Source of the DNA: Devosia sediminis
GTDB taxonomy: Bacteria > Pseudomonadota > Alphaproteobacteria > Rhizobiales > Devosiaceae
Assembly: GCF_016411825.1 (NCBI RefSeq)
Contig: NZ_JAEKMH010000005.1
Coordinates: forward strand, 118,055-182,054
Reading direction: 5' to 3'
DNA length: 64,000 nt
Positions 17,787-26,725 of the stretch are shown here, piece after piece. Below the pieces are notes generated by a model, which ran no database searches, was not told the origin of the DNA, and was given only the letters and a program-made list of their open reading frames with translations. The first letter of the stretch is position 1; every line of letters begins with the position of its first letter. Both the position numbers and the translations under genes were made by a program.

Positions 17787-17811
17787 AAAATCTCCCCACC
17801 GGGGAGATTTT
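17787..17811. terminator. Perfect AT-flanked hairpin, terminator of the pnt operon
   Basis: AAAATCTCCCC-ACC-GGGGAGATTTT, a perfect eleven-base-pair inverted repeat 17 bp beyond the pntB stop. It can act in both directions. Confidence 0.8.
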
Positions 17812-17827
17812 GCCCTGTCGGGCCCGA

Positions 17828-19234
17828 CTAGTGGCCCAGTGCCTTGACGATGTCTTCGGTCATCTTCTTTGCGTCGCCGAACAGCATCATGGTGTTGTCG
17901 CGATAGAAGAGCTCGTTCTGGACGCCGGCATAACCGGCGGCCATGCCGCGCTTGATGAACAGTACGGTCCCGGCATCCTCGACATTGAGCACGGGCATGC
18001 CGTAGATCGGCGAGGTCTTGTCGGTCTTGGCGGCCGGATTGGTCACGTCATTGGCGCCGATGACGAAGGCGACGTCGGACTGGGCGAACTCGGAATTGAT
18101 GTCTTCGAGCTCGAACACTTCGTCATAGGGCACGTTGGCCTCGGCCAGGAGCACGTTCATGTGCCCCGGCATGCGGCCGGCCACCGGATGGATGGCATAC
18201 TTGACCTCGACGCCTTCCTTCTTGAGGAGGTCGGCCATTTCCCGCAGCGCATGCTGGGCCTGGGCCACGGCCATGCCATAGCCAGGCACGATGATGACCT
18301 TGCCGGCATTTTTCATCAGGAACGCCGCGTCGTCAGCGGCACCCTGCTTGACCGGGCGATCATCCTCGGCGCCGCCGGCGGCCGATGACGTATCGCCGCC
18401 AAAACCGCCCAGGATCACCGAGATGAAGCTCCGGTTCATCGCCTTGCACATGATGTAGCTCAGGATCGCGCCGGAGGAGCCGACCAGCGCGCCGGTGATG
18501 ATCAGTGCCGTATTACCGAGCGTAAAGCCGATGCCCGCGGCGGCCCAGCCCGAATAGGAATTGAGCATCGAGACGACGACCGGCATGTCGGCGCCGCCGA
18601 TGGGGATGATCATCAACCCGCCCAGGATCAGGGCGAGGATGGTGATGGCCCAGAACAGCCACGGATTGCCGGTGACGGTGAAGGCCCAGACCAGTGCCAC
18701 GATGGCCACGCCGAAGCCGATATGGATGAGATGACGGGCCGGCAGAAGGATCGGTTTGCCGCTCATATTGCCGTTGAGCTTGGCAAAGGCGATGACCGAA
18801 CCGGTGAAGGTAAAGGCGCCGATGGCGGTGCCGATCGACATTTCGATCAGCGCCTGGGCATGGATATGCTCGAGCGTGCCGATGCCGAAGGCTTCGGGCG
18901 CATAGAGCGCAGCCGCGGCCACGAAGACCGCGGCGAGGCCCACCAGCGAGTGGAAGGCTGCGACGAGCTGGGGCATGTCGGTCATCTTGACCGAGCGGGC
19001 GATATAGGCGCCGATGCCGCCGCCCAGCGCCAGGCCACCCACGATCAGCAGCCAGCTCAGCCAGTCGGTCGGCGCAGCCACCATCAGCGTGGTGACCACG
19101 GCAATGCCCATGCCGACCATGCCGAAGAGATTGCCCTGGCGGGCCGAGCGCGGGCTCGAAAGGCCGCGCAAGGCCAGGATGAATAGAACGCCCGAGACCA
19201 GGTAGAGAAGGGCGGCGATATTTGCGTCGATCAT
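17828..19234 (-). CDS. pntB: Proton-translocating NAD(P) transhydrogenase, beta subunit
   Basis: Inner-membrane subunit carrying domain II (about nine helices) and the C-terminal NADP(H)-binding domain III of the transhydrogenase that makes NADPH using the proton gradient. Domain III motifs include VIIVPGYGMAVAQAQHALRE and HPVAGRMPGHMNVLLAEA, with FVIGANDVTNPAA toward the end. The 468-residue length is normal. It lies seven bases after pntAB in the split alphaproteobacterial arrangement. Confidence 0.97.
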   Translation of the reverse strand: MIDANIAALLYLVSGVLFILALRGLSSPRSARQGNLFGMVGMGIAVVTTLMVAAPTDWLSWLLIVGGLALGGGIGAYIARSVKMTDMPQLVAAFHSLVGLAAVFVAAAALYAPEAFGIGTLEHIHAQALIEMSIGTAIGAFTFTGSVIAFAKLNGNMSGKPILLPARHLIHIGFGVAIVALVWAFTVTGNPWLFWAITILALILGGLMIIPIGGADMPVVVSMLNSYSGWAAAGIGFTLGNTALIITGALVGSSGAILSYIMCKAMNRSFISVILGGFGGDTSSAAGGAEDDRPVKQGAADDAAFLMKNAGKVIIVPGYGMAVAQAQHALREMADLLKKEGVEVKYAIHPVAGRMPGHMNVLLAEANVPYDEVFELEDINSEFAQSDVAFVIGANDVTNPAAKTDKTSPIYGMPVLNVEDAGTVLFIKRGMAAGYAGVQNELFYRDNTMMLFGDAKKMTEDIVKALGH

Positions 19235-19241
19235 TTCGAGA

Positions 19242-19544
19242 TCAGCCCTTCTTCTTGTACATGGCCAGCATGCGCTGGGTCACGAGGAAGCCGCCGAAGA
19301 TGTTGACGCTCGCGAACACCAGGGCGATGAAGCCGAAGACCTTCGAGGCCCAGCCGGCATCGTTGACCATGTCGACGCCGACGGCGAGCAGGGCCCCCAC
19401 CACGATGACCGAGGAAATGGCATTGGTGACGCTCATCAGCGGCGTGTGCAAAGCCGGGGTGACGCTCCAGACAACGAAATAGCCCACGAAGATCGCCAGC
19501 ACGAAGATGGCGAGCCGGAAGGTGAAGGGATCGATCGCTTCCAT
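19242..19544 (-). CDS. pntAB: NAD(P) transhydrogenase, alpha subunit part 2
   Basis: A 100-residue protein with three membrane helices ([52 protein letters not shown]), the membrane part that is fused to the NAD domain in E. coli PntA but separate in alphaproteobacteria. It starts directly after the pntAA stop with no gap and is followed by pntB. Confidence 0.96.
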   Translation of the reverse strand: MEAIDPFTFRLAIFVLAIFVGYFVVWSVTPALHTPLMSVTNAISSVIVVGALLAVGVDMVNDAGWASKVFGFIALVFASVNIFGGFLVTQRMLAMYKKKG

Positions 19545-21113
19545 TTAATTGTCCCCCTTGGATGCTGCCGGTTTCCTGGCTGCCGGTTTCTTGGCGGCAG
19601 GCTGTTTCGCGGCCGGTTTGGCTGCAGCCGCCGTTTCCGTGACAGGCTTTGCGGTGGTGGCCTTGCGCGGCGCAGGTTTCTTGGCGGAGGCCGCCGCGTC
19701 GATCAGCACTTCGGCCTTTTTCACGCGGGCGCGCTTGGCTGGGCTGACCGGCGCTTCGGCAGCGGCCGGGATGGATTGCTCGACGCCGGGGGCGGCCTTT
19801 CTGGGCGTATCGGCCATGGCCGGCACTTCCGCCTTCGTGGCGGCAGGCTTTTTGGCGACAGTGCGCGTGGCGGGCTTGCCGGTAGCGCCGGTCTTGGCCG
19901 GGGCGGCCTTGGCCTCGACGGTACGAACCGGAGTTGCGGGCTTGTCCTTGGGCGTTGCCACCGGCTTCGACTCGGGGGCCGGCGCGGCCTGGAAACTCGG
20001 ATGGACGACCGCGCCATCGCGCGTCAGGACGGTGGCCTTGACCAGTTCGTCATCCCAGTTGATGGCGAGCTTTTTCTCTTTCTTGTCGATCAGGGTCTCG
20101 ATGAAGGCGAGCAGGTTGCGCGCATAGAGCTGGCTGGCCGTGGTCGGAATGCGCCCCTGCACATTGGTGAAGCCGATGATCTTGACGCCGTTATGCTCGA
20201 CGATGCGGCCGGGCTGGGTCAATTCGACATTGCCACCGCGTTCGGCGGCGAGGTCGACGATCACCGAACCGGGCGCCATGGACTCGACCATTTCGCGGGT
20301 GATGAGGCGCGGCGCGGGACGGCCGGGGATCAGCGCCGTGGTGATGACGATATCCTGCTTGGCGATGTGCTGGGCGGTGAGCTCGGCCTGCTTGGCCTGG
20401 TATTCGGCGCTCATCTGCTTGGCATAGCCGCCGGCGGTCTCGGCCTGCTTGAACTCGTCGTCCTCGACAGCGATGAACTTGCCGCCCAGGCTTTCCACCT
20501 GCTCCTTGGCGGCGGGGCGCACGTCGGTGGCCGAGACCACGGCGCCGAGGCGCTTGGCGGTAGCAATGGCCTGCAAGCCGGCAACGCCGGCGCCCATGAC
20601 GAAGGCCTTGGCCGGGCGCACGGTGCCGGCGGCGGTCATCATCATCGGCATGGCGCGGTCGAACACCGTCGCCGCCTCGATGACGGCCTGGTAGCCGGCG
20701 AGGTTGGCCTGGGAGGAAAGAATATCCATGACCTGCGCGCGGGTGATGCGCGGCATGAATTCCATGGAGACGGCGGCGACGCCGGCCCGGGCGAGGGCGG
20801 CGATGTCGGCTTCGTTGCCATAGGGATCGAGCGCGCCGATCAGGAGGGCGCCCTTGTTGACGCCGGCGAGATCGGCAGCGGCGGGGCGGCGCACGCAGAG
20901 CACGATATCGGCGCCCTTGAGCGTGGCGGCGGCAGTGGCGCCAATGGTCGCGCCGGCTTCGGTGAACTGCCCGTCGCCGATACGAGAGCCGTCGCCGGCC
21001 CCCTTCTCGACGGTGACGTCAGCGCCGAGGCCGATCAGCTTGGTGACCGTTTCAGGGGTGGCGGCCACACGGCTTTCACCCTCGAACCGTTCGCGCAAAA
21101 CGGCAATCTTCAT
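19545..21113 (-). CDS. pntAA: NAD(P) transhydrogenase, alpha subunit part 1, with long basic tail
   Basis: Soluble NAD(H)-binding domain I of the transhydrogenase. The N-terminal KIAVLRERFEGESRVAATPE and the nucleotide-binding AFVMGAGVAGLQAIATAKRL are typical, and the catalytic domain ends near residue 375. Unusually, about 145 further residues follow, made almost only of Ala, Pro, Lys and Thr (KPAAKQPAAKKPAARKPA near the end). Usual family members end near 370-385. The tail resembles histone-H1-like disordered tails. It is in frame and ends exactly at the start of pntAB, so it is not an artefact of a missed stop inside this sequence. Confidence 0.95.
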   Translation of the reverse strand: MKIAVLRERFEGESRVAATPETVTKLIGLGADVTVEKGAGDGSRIGDGQFTEAGATIGATAAATLKGADIVLCVRRPAAADLAGVNKGALLIGALDPYGNEADIAALARAGVAAVSMEFMPRITRAQVMDILSSQANLAGYQAVIEAATVFDRAMPMMMTAAGTVRPAKAFVMGAGVAGLQAIATAKRLGAVVSATDVRPAAKEQVESLGGKFIAVEDDEFKQAETAGGYAKQMSAEYQAKQAELTAQHIAKQDIVITTALIPGRPAPRLITREMVESMAPGSVIVDLAAERGGNVELTQPGRIVEHNGVKIIGFTNVQGRIPTTASQLYARNLLAFIETLIDKKEKKLAINWDDELVKATVLTRDGAVVHPSFQAAPAPESKPVATPKDKPATPVRTVEAKAAPAKTGATGKPATRTVAKKPAATKAEVPAMADTPRKAAPGVEQSIPAAAEAPVSPAKRARVKKAEVLIDAAASAKKPAPRKATTAKPVTETAAAAKPAAKQPAAKKPAARKPAASKGDN

Positions 21114-21177
21114 GCAAACCCTCCTGCCCGCCTGCCAGCGGGCAGGCTCGTTTCATGTGCCTGCTAGTCTGATCGGA

Positions 21178-21342
21178 TCAGGGATTGACCACGAAGTAGA
21201 GGATCACCAGCAAGGCCGCGGTGCCATAGACCGACCACTTCACGCCGGTGATGAAGCCGTTATAGGTCTTTTCATGTTCGGCATAATCCATGGCGGATTC
21301 CAGGATCGGCTCGGGATGGTATTCTGGGCGGGTTTTGGCCAT
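21178..21342 (-). CDS. aa3-type cytochrome c oxidase subunit IV (54 residues)
   Basis: A short gene reading MAKTRPEYHPEPILESAMDY, then AEHEKTYNGFITGVKWSVYG, then one membrane helix TAALLVILYFVVNP. The MDYAEHEKTYNGF(I) motif before a single helix is the signature of bacterial aa3 oxidase subunit IV, a small inner-membrane subunit. Rhizobiales often carry this gene directly upstream of pntAA, as here (64 bp gap). The start ATG is at 21342 and the stop at 21178-21180. Easily missed because of its length. Confidence 0.88.
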   Translation of the reverse strand: MAKTRPEYHPEPILESAMDYAEHEKTYNGFITGVKWSVYGTAALLVILYFVVNP

Positions 21343-21392
21343 CAGGTCCTCGAAAGTATAGTCGTCTCTTCGTGTTAAGCCGAACGCTGCCC

Positions 21393-23195
21393 CTAGGGGG
21401 ACGTGGCTTCCAGCTCGTCGATCAGCCGCTCGATCATGGAGAGGCCCAGCGACCAGAATTGGGGATCCTTCGCATCGAGACCGAACGGCCTCAACAATTC
21501 CGAATGATGCTTGCTACCCCCTGCCTTGAGGAGCTCGAAATAGCGCTCCGCAAAGCCTTCGCTGGATTTCTCATACTGTGCGTAGAGCGAGTTCACAAGG
21601 CAATCGCCGAAGGCATAGGCATAGACGTAGAAGGGCGAATGGATGAAGTGGGGAATATAGGCCCAGAAGGTCTCGTAGCCTTCATTGGCGATGATGCCCT
21701 CGCCCAGGGATTCGGCCTGCACTTCGAGCCAGAGCGCATTGATTTCCTCGGTGCGCAATTCGCCCTGGCGGCGGGCAGTGTGGACCTTGCGCTCGAAGGA
21801 GTAGAAGGCGATCTGCCGCACCACGGTGTTGAGCATGTCCTCGACCTTGGAGGCGAGGAGGGCAAAGCGCTGCTTTGGATCTGTCGTCTGGTCGAGGAGC
21901 GCCCGGAAGGTCAGCATTTCACCAAAGACCGAGGCGGTCTCGGCCAGGGTCAGCGGCGTGTTGGCCAGGATGGGTCCCTGCGCGGCGGCGAGGCGCTGAT
22001 GCACGCCATGGCCCAGTTCGTGGGCCAGCGTCATGATATCGCGGGTGCGGCCGAGATAGTTGAGCATCAGATAGGGATGGGCGCTGGGCACGGTGGGATG
22101 CGCGAAGGCGCCCGAAAGCTTGCCATTGCCGGTCGGCGCGTCGATCCAGCCGGAATTGAAGAACGGCTTTGCCACATCGGCGAGTTCGGGCGAGAAGCGC
22201 CCATAGGCGCCGAGCACGGTGGTGACGGCGGTGTCCCAGTCCCAGATGCGTTCGTCGCTGGTGGGCAGCGGCGCATTGCGGTCCCAGGCGTTGAGCTTGT
22301 CCTTGCCGAACCAGCGCGCCTTCATCTTGTAGTAGCGGTGCGAAAGGCGCGGATAGGCTGCCTGCACGGCCGACTGGAGCGCGTCCACGACTTCGCGCTC
22401 CACCGAATTGGCCATGTGGCGGCTGTCGGCGATGTCCTCGTAGCCGCGCCAGCGATCCGAGATTTCCTTGTCCTTGGCCAGCACATTGGTGATGTGGGTG
22501 AAGAGCCGCCCATTGGCGGCCAGCACCTTGGCCAGGGCCTTGAAGGCGCTTTCGCGCTTGGCCGGCTCCCGTTCGGACAAAAGGTGAAGCGTCGATTCGA
22601 GGTTCAGCACCTCGCCGCCGACCTCGAATTCGAGGCTGGAGAGGGTTTCGTCGAAAAGCCGGTTCCAGGCCGAATAGGCAGTGACCGACTTGTCGTGGAA
22701 CAGCTCTTCGAGCTTGTCGTCGAGCTGGTAGGGCTTTGCCTTCCGCAGGTCGGCGAACCAGGTCTTGTAGCGGCCGAGTTCGGGATCCTTGTCGAGCGCC
22801 GCGTCGAGATCGGCATCGGCGATGCGATTGAGTTCGAGTTCGAAGAACAGCACGCGGGTCGAGAGCGTGGTCAGCGCTTCGTTGGTATCGCCCATGAATT
22901 TGGCGCGGTCCGGGTCGGTCGACTTCTGCGCATATTGCAGGAACGAGAACGAGCCGATGCGGCCGGTGATGTCGCCCAGCTTTTCGCTGTCCTTGATGGC
23001 CTCGATGAGACGGCCGGCGGCGGTCAGCTCGGCCAGCTTGCCCTTGTACTTGGCCTCGAAATCGGCGGCCATGGCCTTGGCTTCGCCAAGCGCGGCCTTG
23101 AATTCGGCGCTGTCCTTGCCCGGATAAAGATCATCGAGATCCCAGACCGGCAGGTTGCCGAACTGGTTATGGCCCTTCTGAGCGGTGGCGGACAT
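21393..23195 (-). CDS. pepF: M3 family oligoendopeptidase F
   Basis: A 600-residue cytoplasmic zinc oligopeptidase (PepF/M3B). It has the zinc motif HELGHGVHQ with the downstream Glu in TASVFGEML, the N-terminal WDLDDLYPGKDS typical of the clade, and the C-terminal IHSPFYVYAYAFGDCLV that lines the active site. It degrades short peptides. It ends 50 bp before the oxidase subunit IV start, on the same strand, and could be co-transcribed with the pnt genes. Confidence 0.95.
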   Translation of the reverse strand: MSATAQKGHNQFGNLPVWDLDDLYPGKDSAEFKAALGEAKAMAADFEAKYKGKLAELTAAGRLIEAIKDSEKLGDITGRIGSFSFLQYAQKSTDPDRAKFMGDTNEALTTLSTRVLFFELELNRIADADLDAALDKDPELGRYKTWFADLRKAKPYQLDDKLEELFHDKSVTAYSAWNRLFDETLSSLEFEVGGEVLNLESTLHLLSEREPAKRESAFKALAKVLAANGRLFTHITNVLAKDKEISDRWRGYEDIADSRHMANSVEREVVDALQSAVQAAYPRLSHRYYKMKARWFGKDKLNAWDRNAPLPTSDERIWDWDTAVTTVLGAYGRFSPELADVAKPFFNSGWIDAPTGNGKLSGAFAHPTVPSAHPYLMLNYLGRTRDIMTLAHELGHGVHQRLAAAQGPILANTPLTLAETASVFGEMLTFRALLDQTTDPKQRFALLASKVEDMLNTVVRQIAFYSFERKVHTARRQGELRTEEINALWLEVQAESLGEGIIANEGYETFWAYIPHFIHSPFYVYAYAFGDCLVNSLYAQYEKSSEGFAERYFELLKAGGSKHHSELLRPFGLDAKDPQFWSLGLSMIERLIDELEATSP

Positions 23196-23277
23196 GAACG
23201 CGACTCCCGAAACTGTTTTCGGGGCGGACCTTAGCGAGGGGGAGGGATGCTGTGAAGGGCGGTGGATGTCGCGGCGC

Positions 23278-24039
23278 CTAGGCGCCAGCCATGATACCTG
23301 CCACCCCGTCCCAGACCAGCTTCAGGGCCAGCAGGAAAACCAGCCAGTAGGCGATGCGGTAGAAGAGTTTCGCGTCGATGCGGCGCACCAGGTAGACGCC
23401 GATGAACACGCCGACCACGCCGACCGGCGCGAGAGCGGCCGACAGCGTCAGGTTCTGCACGTTGAGCTGGCCGAGGAAATAGTAGGGCACGAGCTTGGAG
23501 GTGTTGACGATGGCAAAGAAGAAGGCCGAGGTGCCCGCATAGATGGCCGGGGCCATGCGCCGGGGCAGGGTGTAGATCTGGTAGGGCGGGCCGCCGGTAT
23601 GGGAGATGAAGCTGGTAAAGCCAGCCACGGCGCCCCAGAACACGCCCCAGGGTTTTGATGGCGGCAGGCCTTCGAGCTTCTTGCGCAGCGGCAGGATGGC
23701 GTCGATGACGAAGAGCAGCGTCACCACGCCCACCATCAGCAGCACGACTGCATCGGTGACCACGGCCCAGAGCGCCCAGCCGAGCAGCGTGCCCACGGCG
23801 GCGCCGGGCAGCATGATCCTCAAGAGGCTCCAGTCGCATTCCTTGCGATACATCCAGATGGCCACGGCATCCATGCAGAGCAGCACCGGCAACATCATGC
23901 CGGCGGCATCGCGCGGCGCCATGATCAGCGTGAGCAGCGGCACGCCAACGACGCCAAGACCACCGAGCAGGCCGGCTTTCGACAGGCCAACGATAAGCAC
24001 GGCGGTGACGGCGATGGTGATGGAAAGCGGATCGAGCAT
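23278..24039 (-). CDS. TauE/SafE family sulfite exporter-like permease
   Basis: A 253-residue membrane protein with about eight helices. Family features are the N-terminal LIVGLSKAGLLGGLGVVGVP and the mid-protein repeat WGAVAGFTSFISHTGGPP. These proteins move sulfite, sulfoacetate or related organic anions across the inner membrane; the substrate here is unknown. It lies 82 bp downstream of the pepF start, same strand, with no obvious regulatory partner. Confidence 0.9.
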   Translation of the reverse strand: MLDPLSITIAVTAVLIVGLSKAGLLGGLGVVGVPLLTLIMAPRDAAGMMLPVLLCMDAVAIWMYRKECDWSLLRIMLPGAAVGTLLGWALWAVVTDAVVLLMVGVVTLLFVIDAILPLRKKLEGLPPSKPWGVFWGAVAGFTSFISHTGGPPYQIYTLPRRMAPAIYAGTSAFFFAIVNTSKLVPYYFLGQLNVQNLTLSAALAPVGVVGVFIGVYLVRRIDAKLFYRIAYWLVFLLALKLVWDGVAGIMAGA

Positions 24040-24060
24040 GGAAAACCGGCGGAGTTGGAA

Positions 24061-24177
24061 ACCCCCACCCGGCCTCCCCCCTGCAGAAGGGGAAGGAGCA
24101 GGTTCGAGTTCATCGAAACTTTAGAGGCAGACTGGATAGGTCCCTCGCCCTGACTAGGGGGAGGCTAGGTGGGGGTC
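24061..24177. repeat. Long intergenic inverted repeat
   Basis: ACCCCCACCCGGCCTCCCCC at the left end pairs with GGGGGAGGCTAGGTGGGGGT at the right end. It resembles the compact copy at 30409-30459 but has about 75 bp of insert between the arms. It occupies the gap between TauE and the TrcR terminator. Confidence 0.7.
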
Positions 24178-24186
24178 TACGGAAAC

Positions 24187-24211
24187 AAAAATCCCCGCCG
24201 GAGCGGGGATT
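24187..24211 (-). terminator. Intrinsic terminator of trcR
   Basis: On the minus strand AATCCCCGC-loop-GCGGGGATT followed by TTTGTTT, just beyond the trcR stop. Confidence 0.85.
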
Positions 24212-24217
24212 GAAAGC

Positions 24218-24949
24218 TTACTTTTCTTCGCTGTTGCCCTTGAGGGACTTGAGCTTGGCAAAGACCGAATCGGCGTCGAGTTCGTCGTCGGCGGAGGGGG
24301 CGCGGTGGCCGCCTTCGCCTTCGTAGCCGGCGTCGCCTTCGGGCGCGAGGCGGGCCGTGGCGCGGGCCAGGGCTTCCTCGGCGGTGAGGAGCGTCGTGCC
24401 TTCATTGAGCTCGTGCTGGGCCGGGGCATCCTTGGAAGCGCGCTTGACCTCGAGATCGAGGTCGATCTGGCTGCAGAGGCCCAGCGTCACCGGATCCATG
24501 GCGGTCAGGTTGGCCGAATTCCAGTGAGTGTTCTCGCGCACCGATTCAATGGTCGACTTGGTGGTGCCGACCAGGCGCATGATCTGCGCATCCTTGAGTT
24601 CGGGGTGGTTGCGCACCAGCCACTTGATGGCATTGGGGCGTTCGTTGCGGCGCGAAATCGGGGTGTAGCGCGGGCCCTTGCGCTTGACGGCCGCGACGCG
24701 AACCTTGGGTTCACTGACCTTCATGCGATAGTTGGGATCGGCCTCGGCCTTTTCGATCTCCTCGCGGGTCAACTGCCCGTTCTGGACCGGATTGACGCCC
24801 ATGATGCCGCTGGCTACGTCACCGTCGGCAATGCCCTGCACTTCGAGCGGATGCAGGGTGCAGAAGGCGGCAATCTGCTCGAAGGAGAGGGCGGTATTGT
24901 CCACGAGCCAGACGGCGGTCGCCTTGGGCATCAGAAGGGACTGGGACAT
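24218..24949 (-). CDS. trcR: Cell-cycle transcriptional regulator TrcR (DUF1013)
   Basis: A 243-residue alphaproteobacteria-specific DNA-binding protein (DUF1013, named TrcR in Caulobacter-type cell-cycle work). It begins MSQSLLMPKATAVWLVDNTA, followed by LSFEQIAAFCTLHPLEVQGI (helix-turn-helix-like) and a second helical block KDAQIMRLVGTTKSTIESVR. The C-terminal 70 residues are acidic and low complexity. The start at 24949 follows AGGAGAAATG; twelve further upstream codons are unlikely. It lies near rcdA, another cell-cycle gene. Confidence 0.88.
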   Translation of the reverse strand: MSQSLLMPKATAVWLVDNTALSFEQIAAFCTLHPLEVQGIADGDVASGIMGVNPVQNGQLTREEIEKAEADPNYRMKVSEPKVRVAAVKRKGPRYTPISRRNERPNAIKWLVRNHPELKDAQIMRLVGTTKSTIESVRENTHWNSANLTAMDPVTLGLCSQIDLDLEVKRASKDAPAQHELNEGTTLLTAEEALARATARLAPEGDAGYEGEGGHRAPSADDELDADSVFAKLKSLKGNSEEK

Positions 24950-25065
24950 AGTTACATTTCTCCTGCTGGCGCGGCCGGCTTTCAACCGGGCCGCTCCGCC
25001 TCTTGGCTAATTGCTGAGGGGGAACTGGAGACCAATATAGGCAAAATGCCGCGCAATCGCAACGG

Positions 25066-26091
25066 CTAACTCGCTTTCTCCCCGGCTCCGAAGGCGGTGA
25101 GGAGGACCAGCTTGCCACGGTGGTGCCGGCTTTCCATCGCCGCATGCGCCCGATGCGCCTCGGCGAGCGGAAAGGTGTCGATATCGGGCTTGATCCAGTC
25201 CGGATTGCCCAGCGCGGGCAGGAAGTCGGAGCGGATGCGGGTGGCAATGGCGGCCTTGGTGGCAGCGCTCTGCGGCCTCAGCGTCGAGCCGGAAAGGGTC
25301 AGGTCCTTGGCCATCATGGTGCGCAGGGGCACAGTGGCGCTGGCGCCTTCCAAGGTAGAAATCTGCACAATATGGCCGCCGCGCGCCGAAGCGGCGACAT
25401 TGACCGCAGTCAGGGCTCCCCCCACGAGATCCACCACCCGATCGGCGCCATGTCCGTCGGTCAGCGCCATGACGCGTTCGGCGATGTTCTCCTGCGTGCG
25501 GTTGATCGCGGCGAGTGCCCCCAGGTTCTGGCAATAGTCGGCCTTGTCCTCGTTGGAGACCACGGCAATGGCCCTGGCCCCCGCGATGGCGCAGATCTGG
25601 ATGGCCGCCCCGCCAATGCCGCCGGCCCCGCCATGCACCAGCACGGTCATGCCGGGCGCCAGCCCGGCACGCATTACCAGCGTCTGGGTCACGGTGAACC
25701 AGGTTTCAGGCAGGGACGCGGCCTCGACAAGGCTCCAGCCATCGGGGATGGGCAGGACCTGCCCGGCGGGCACGGCTGCATATTCGGCATAGCCGCCGCC
25801 ATTGGTCAGCCCCATGACGCGGTCGCCTGCGGCAAAGCCGGTTACCCCGGAGCCGATGGCGGCAATTTCGCCGGCCACTTCAAGTCCGGGCAGCGGCGAA
25901 GCGCCCGGCGGCGGCGCGTAGTGGCCGCGCCTCTGCGCCAGGTCGGGTCCGTTGACCCCGGCAGCGGCAACGCGGATCAGCACATCGCCGGGACCGGGCA
26001 CGGGCACTGGCTGGCGCACGGGCACCAGCGCTTCGGGTCCGCCCGGGGCGGCAATGGCAATGGCAAGCATGTCGCTGGGAATGGTCATGGC
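25066..26091 (-). CDS. NAD(P)H-quinone oxidoreductase (zeta-crystallin/PIG3 type)
   Basis: A 341-residue medium-chain dehydrogenase without the structural zinc loop. The N-terminal domain shows VRQPVPVPGPGDVLIRVAA; the nucleotide-binding fold has VLVHGGAGGIGGAAIQICAI; the segment NRTQENIAERVMALTDGHGA matches the PIG3/QorA group, which reduces quinones with NADPH. The start is ATG 26091 (MTIPSDMLAIAIAAPGG). It is divergent from the DUF1192 gene, an arrangement I recall as common in Rhizobiales. Confidence 0.92.
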   Translation of the reverse strand, partial: AMTIPSDMLAIAIAAPGGPEALVPVRQPVPVPGPGDVLIRVAAAGVNGPDLAQRRGHYAPPPGASPLPGLEVAGEIAAIGSGVTGFAAGDRVMGLTNGGGYAEYAAVPAGQVLPIPDGWSLVEAASLPETWFTVTQTLVMRAGLAPGMTVLVHGGAGGIGGAAIQICAIAGARAIAVVSNEDKADYCQNLGALAAINRTQENIAERVMALTDGHGADRVVDLVGGALTAVNVAASARGGHIVQISTLEGASATVPLRTMMAKDLTLSGSTLRPQSAATKAAIATRIRSDFLPALGNPDWIKPDIDTFPLAEAHRAHAAMESRHHRGKLVLLTAFGAGEKAS

Positions 26092-26167
26092 GCCATGCTG
26101 GCGCAAGCCGGCTTGCCCGGCAAGGGGAGTGGGCTACACTCGCGATCCAGCGACGAAGGAGACCAAG

Positions 26168-26350
26168 ATGGACGAAGACATTCGCAAGCCGAAGCTGACC
26201 CACGAACTGGGCATGGGTCTCGACAGTCTCTCCGTGACCGAACTCGAGGAGCGAATCGGCCTGCTCGAAGCTGAAATTTCGCGCCTGCAGGCCGCCATTG
26301 CCGCCAAGGGGGATTCGCGCAAGGCCGCCGAGGCCGCGTTCAAGTTCTAG
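26168..26350 (+). CDS. DUF1192 family small coiled-coil protein
   Basis: A 60-residue protein, MDEDIRKPKLTHELGMGLDS, then LSVTELEERIGLLEAEISRL ending KAAEAAFKF. The motif (ELGxxLxxLSVxELxERIxxL) is the DUF1192 signature, restricted to alphaproteobacteria. AAGGAGACC precedes the ATG at 26168. Function unknown; the heptads suggest a short coiled coil. Confidence 0.88.
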   Translation: MDEDIRKPKLTHELGMGLDSLSVTELEERIGLLEAEISRLQAAIAAKGDSRKAAEAAFKF

Positions 26351-26377
26351 TCCCGAGTACGAGGCCGGCTGTTAGTG

Positions 26378-26392
26378 TTAACAAGCGGTTAC
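26378..26392 (+). promoter_or_regulatory. Near-perfect CtrA site
   Basis: TTAA-CAAGCGG-TTAC, seven of eight fixed bases of the CtrA consensus, 58 bp upstream of the candidate GTG start at 26451. One-mismatch sites arise by chance a few times in a window this size, so position is the main support. Confidence 0.45.
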
Positions 26393-26450
26393 TGTCGCTT
26401 TTTCTCCGCTGCCGGGTAGGTTTTGTCCATTGCGGTTGGGGAGTTGCGGA

Positions 26451-26687
26451 GTGGATTGGAATCTTCTGGGCGTGGCCCTGCTTTTGACTTTGAGCGGCCT
26501 CTATTTTCTTGAGACAGAACTGACGCGGGCACCGCTGCAGGAATTTCCGGCGCGTGTCCTGCAGCCGGCGCGCACGGCGCTGGAGCGGGCCTGGCAGACC
26601 GAGCCGGTGCAGGTCTTCATGCGCCAGTTGCTGGCGGCGCGCCATCGCCGCTCCGACCTTTGGCTTATGGACAAAGCCCGGTTCTGA
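26451..26687 (+). CDS. Small single-pass membrane protein, unknown (GTG start)
   Basis: Candidate 78-residue protein starting at GTG 26451 after GGGGAG. One N-terminal membrane helix (LLGVALLLTLSGLYFL) is followed by a basic, helical cytoplasmic or periplasmic part (TRAPLQEFPARVLQPARTAL). I recognise no family. Support comes from the ribosome-binding site, the membrane helix and the near-CtrA site upstream; it could still be non-coding. Confidence 0.45.
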   Translation: MDWNLLGVALLLTLSGLYFLETELTRAPLQEFPARVLQPARTALERAWQTEPVQVFMRQLLAARHRRSDLWLMDKARF

Positions 26688-26725
26688 ACCGCATTTCGCG
26701 ACCCTGTCCTGGGAGGAGATGGAAG

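Noticed and set aside
19446..21167. 573-codon plus-strand frame opposite pntAB/pntAA
   Set aside because: Gly/Arg-rich shadow of conserved transhydrogenase genes.
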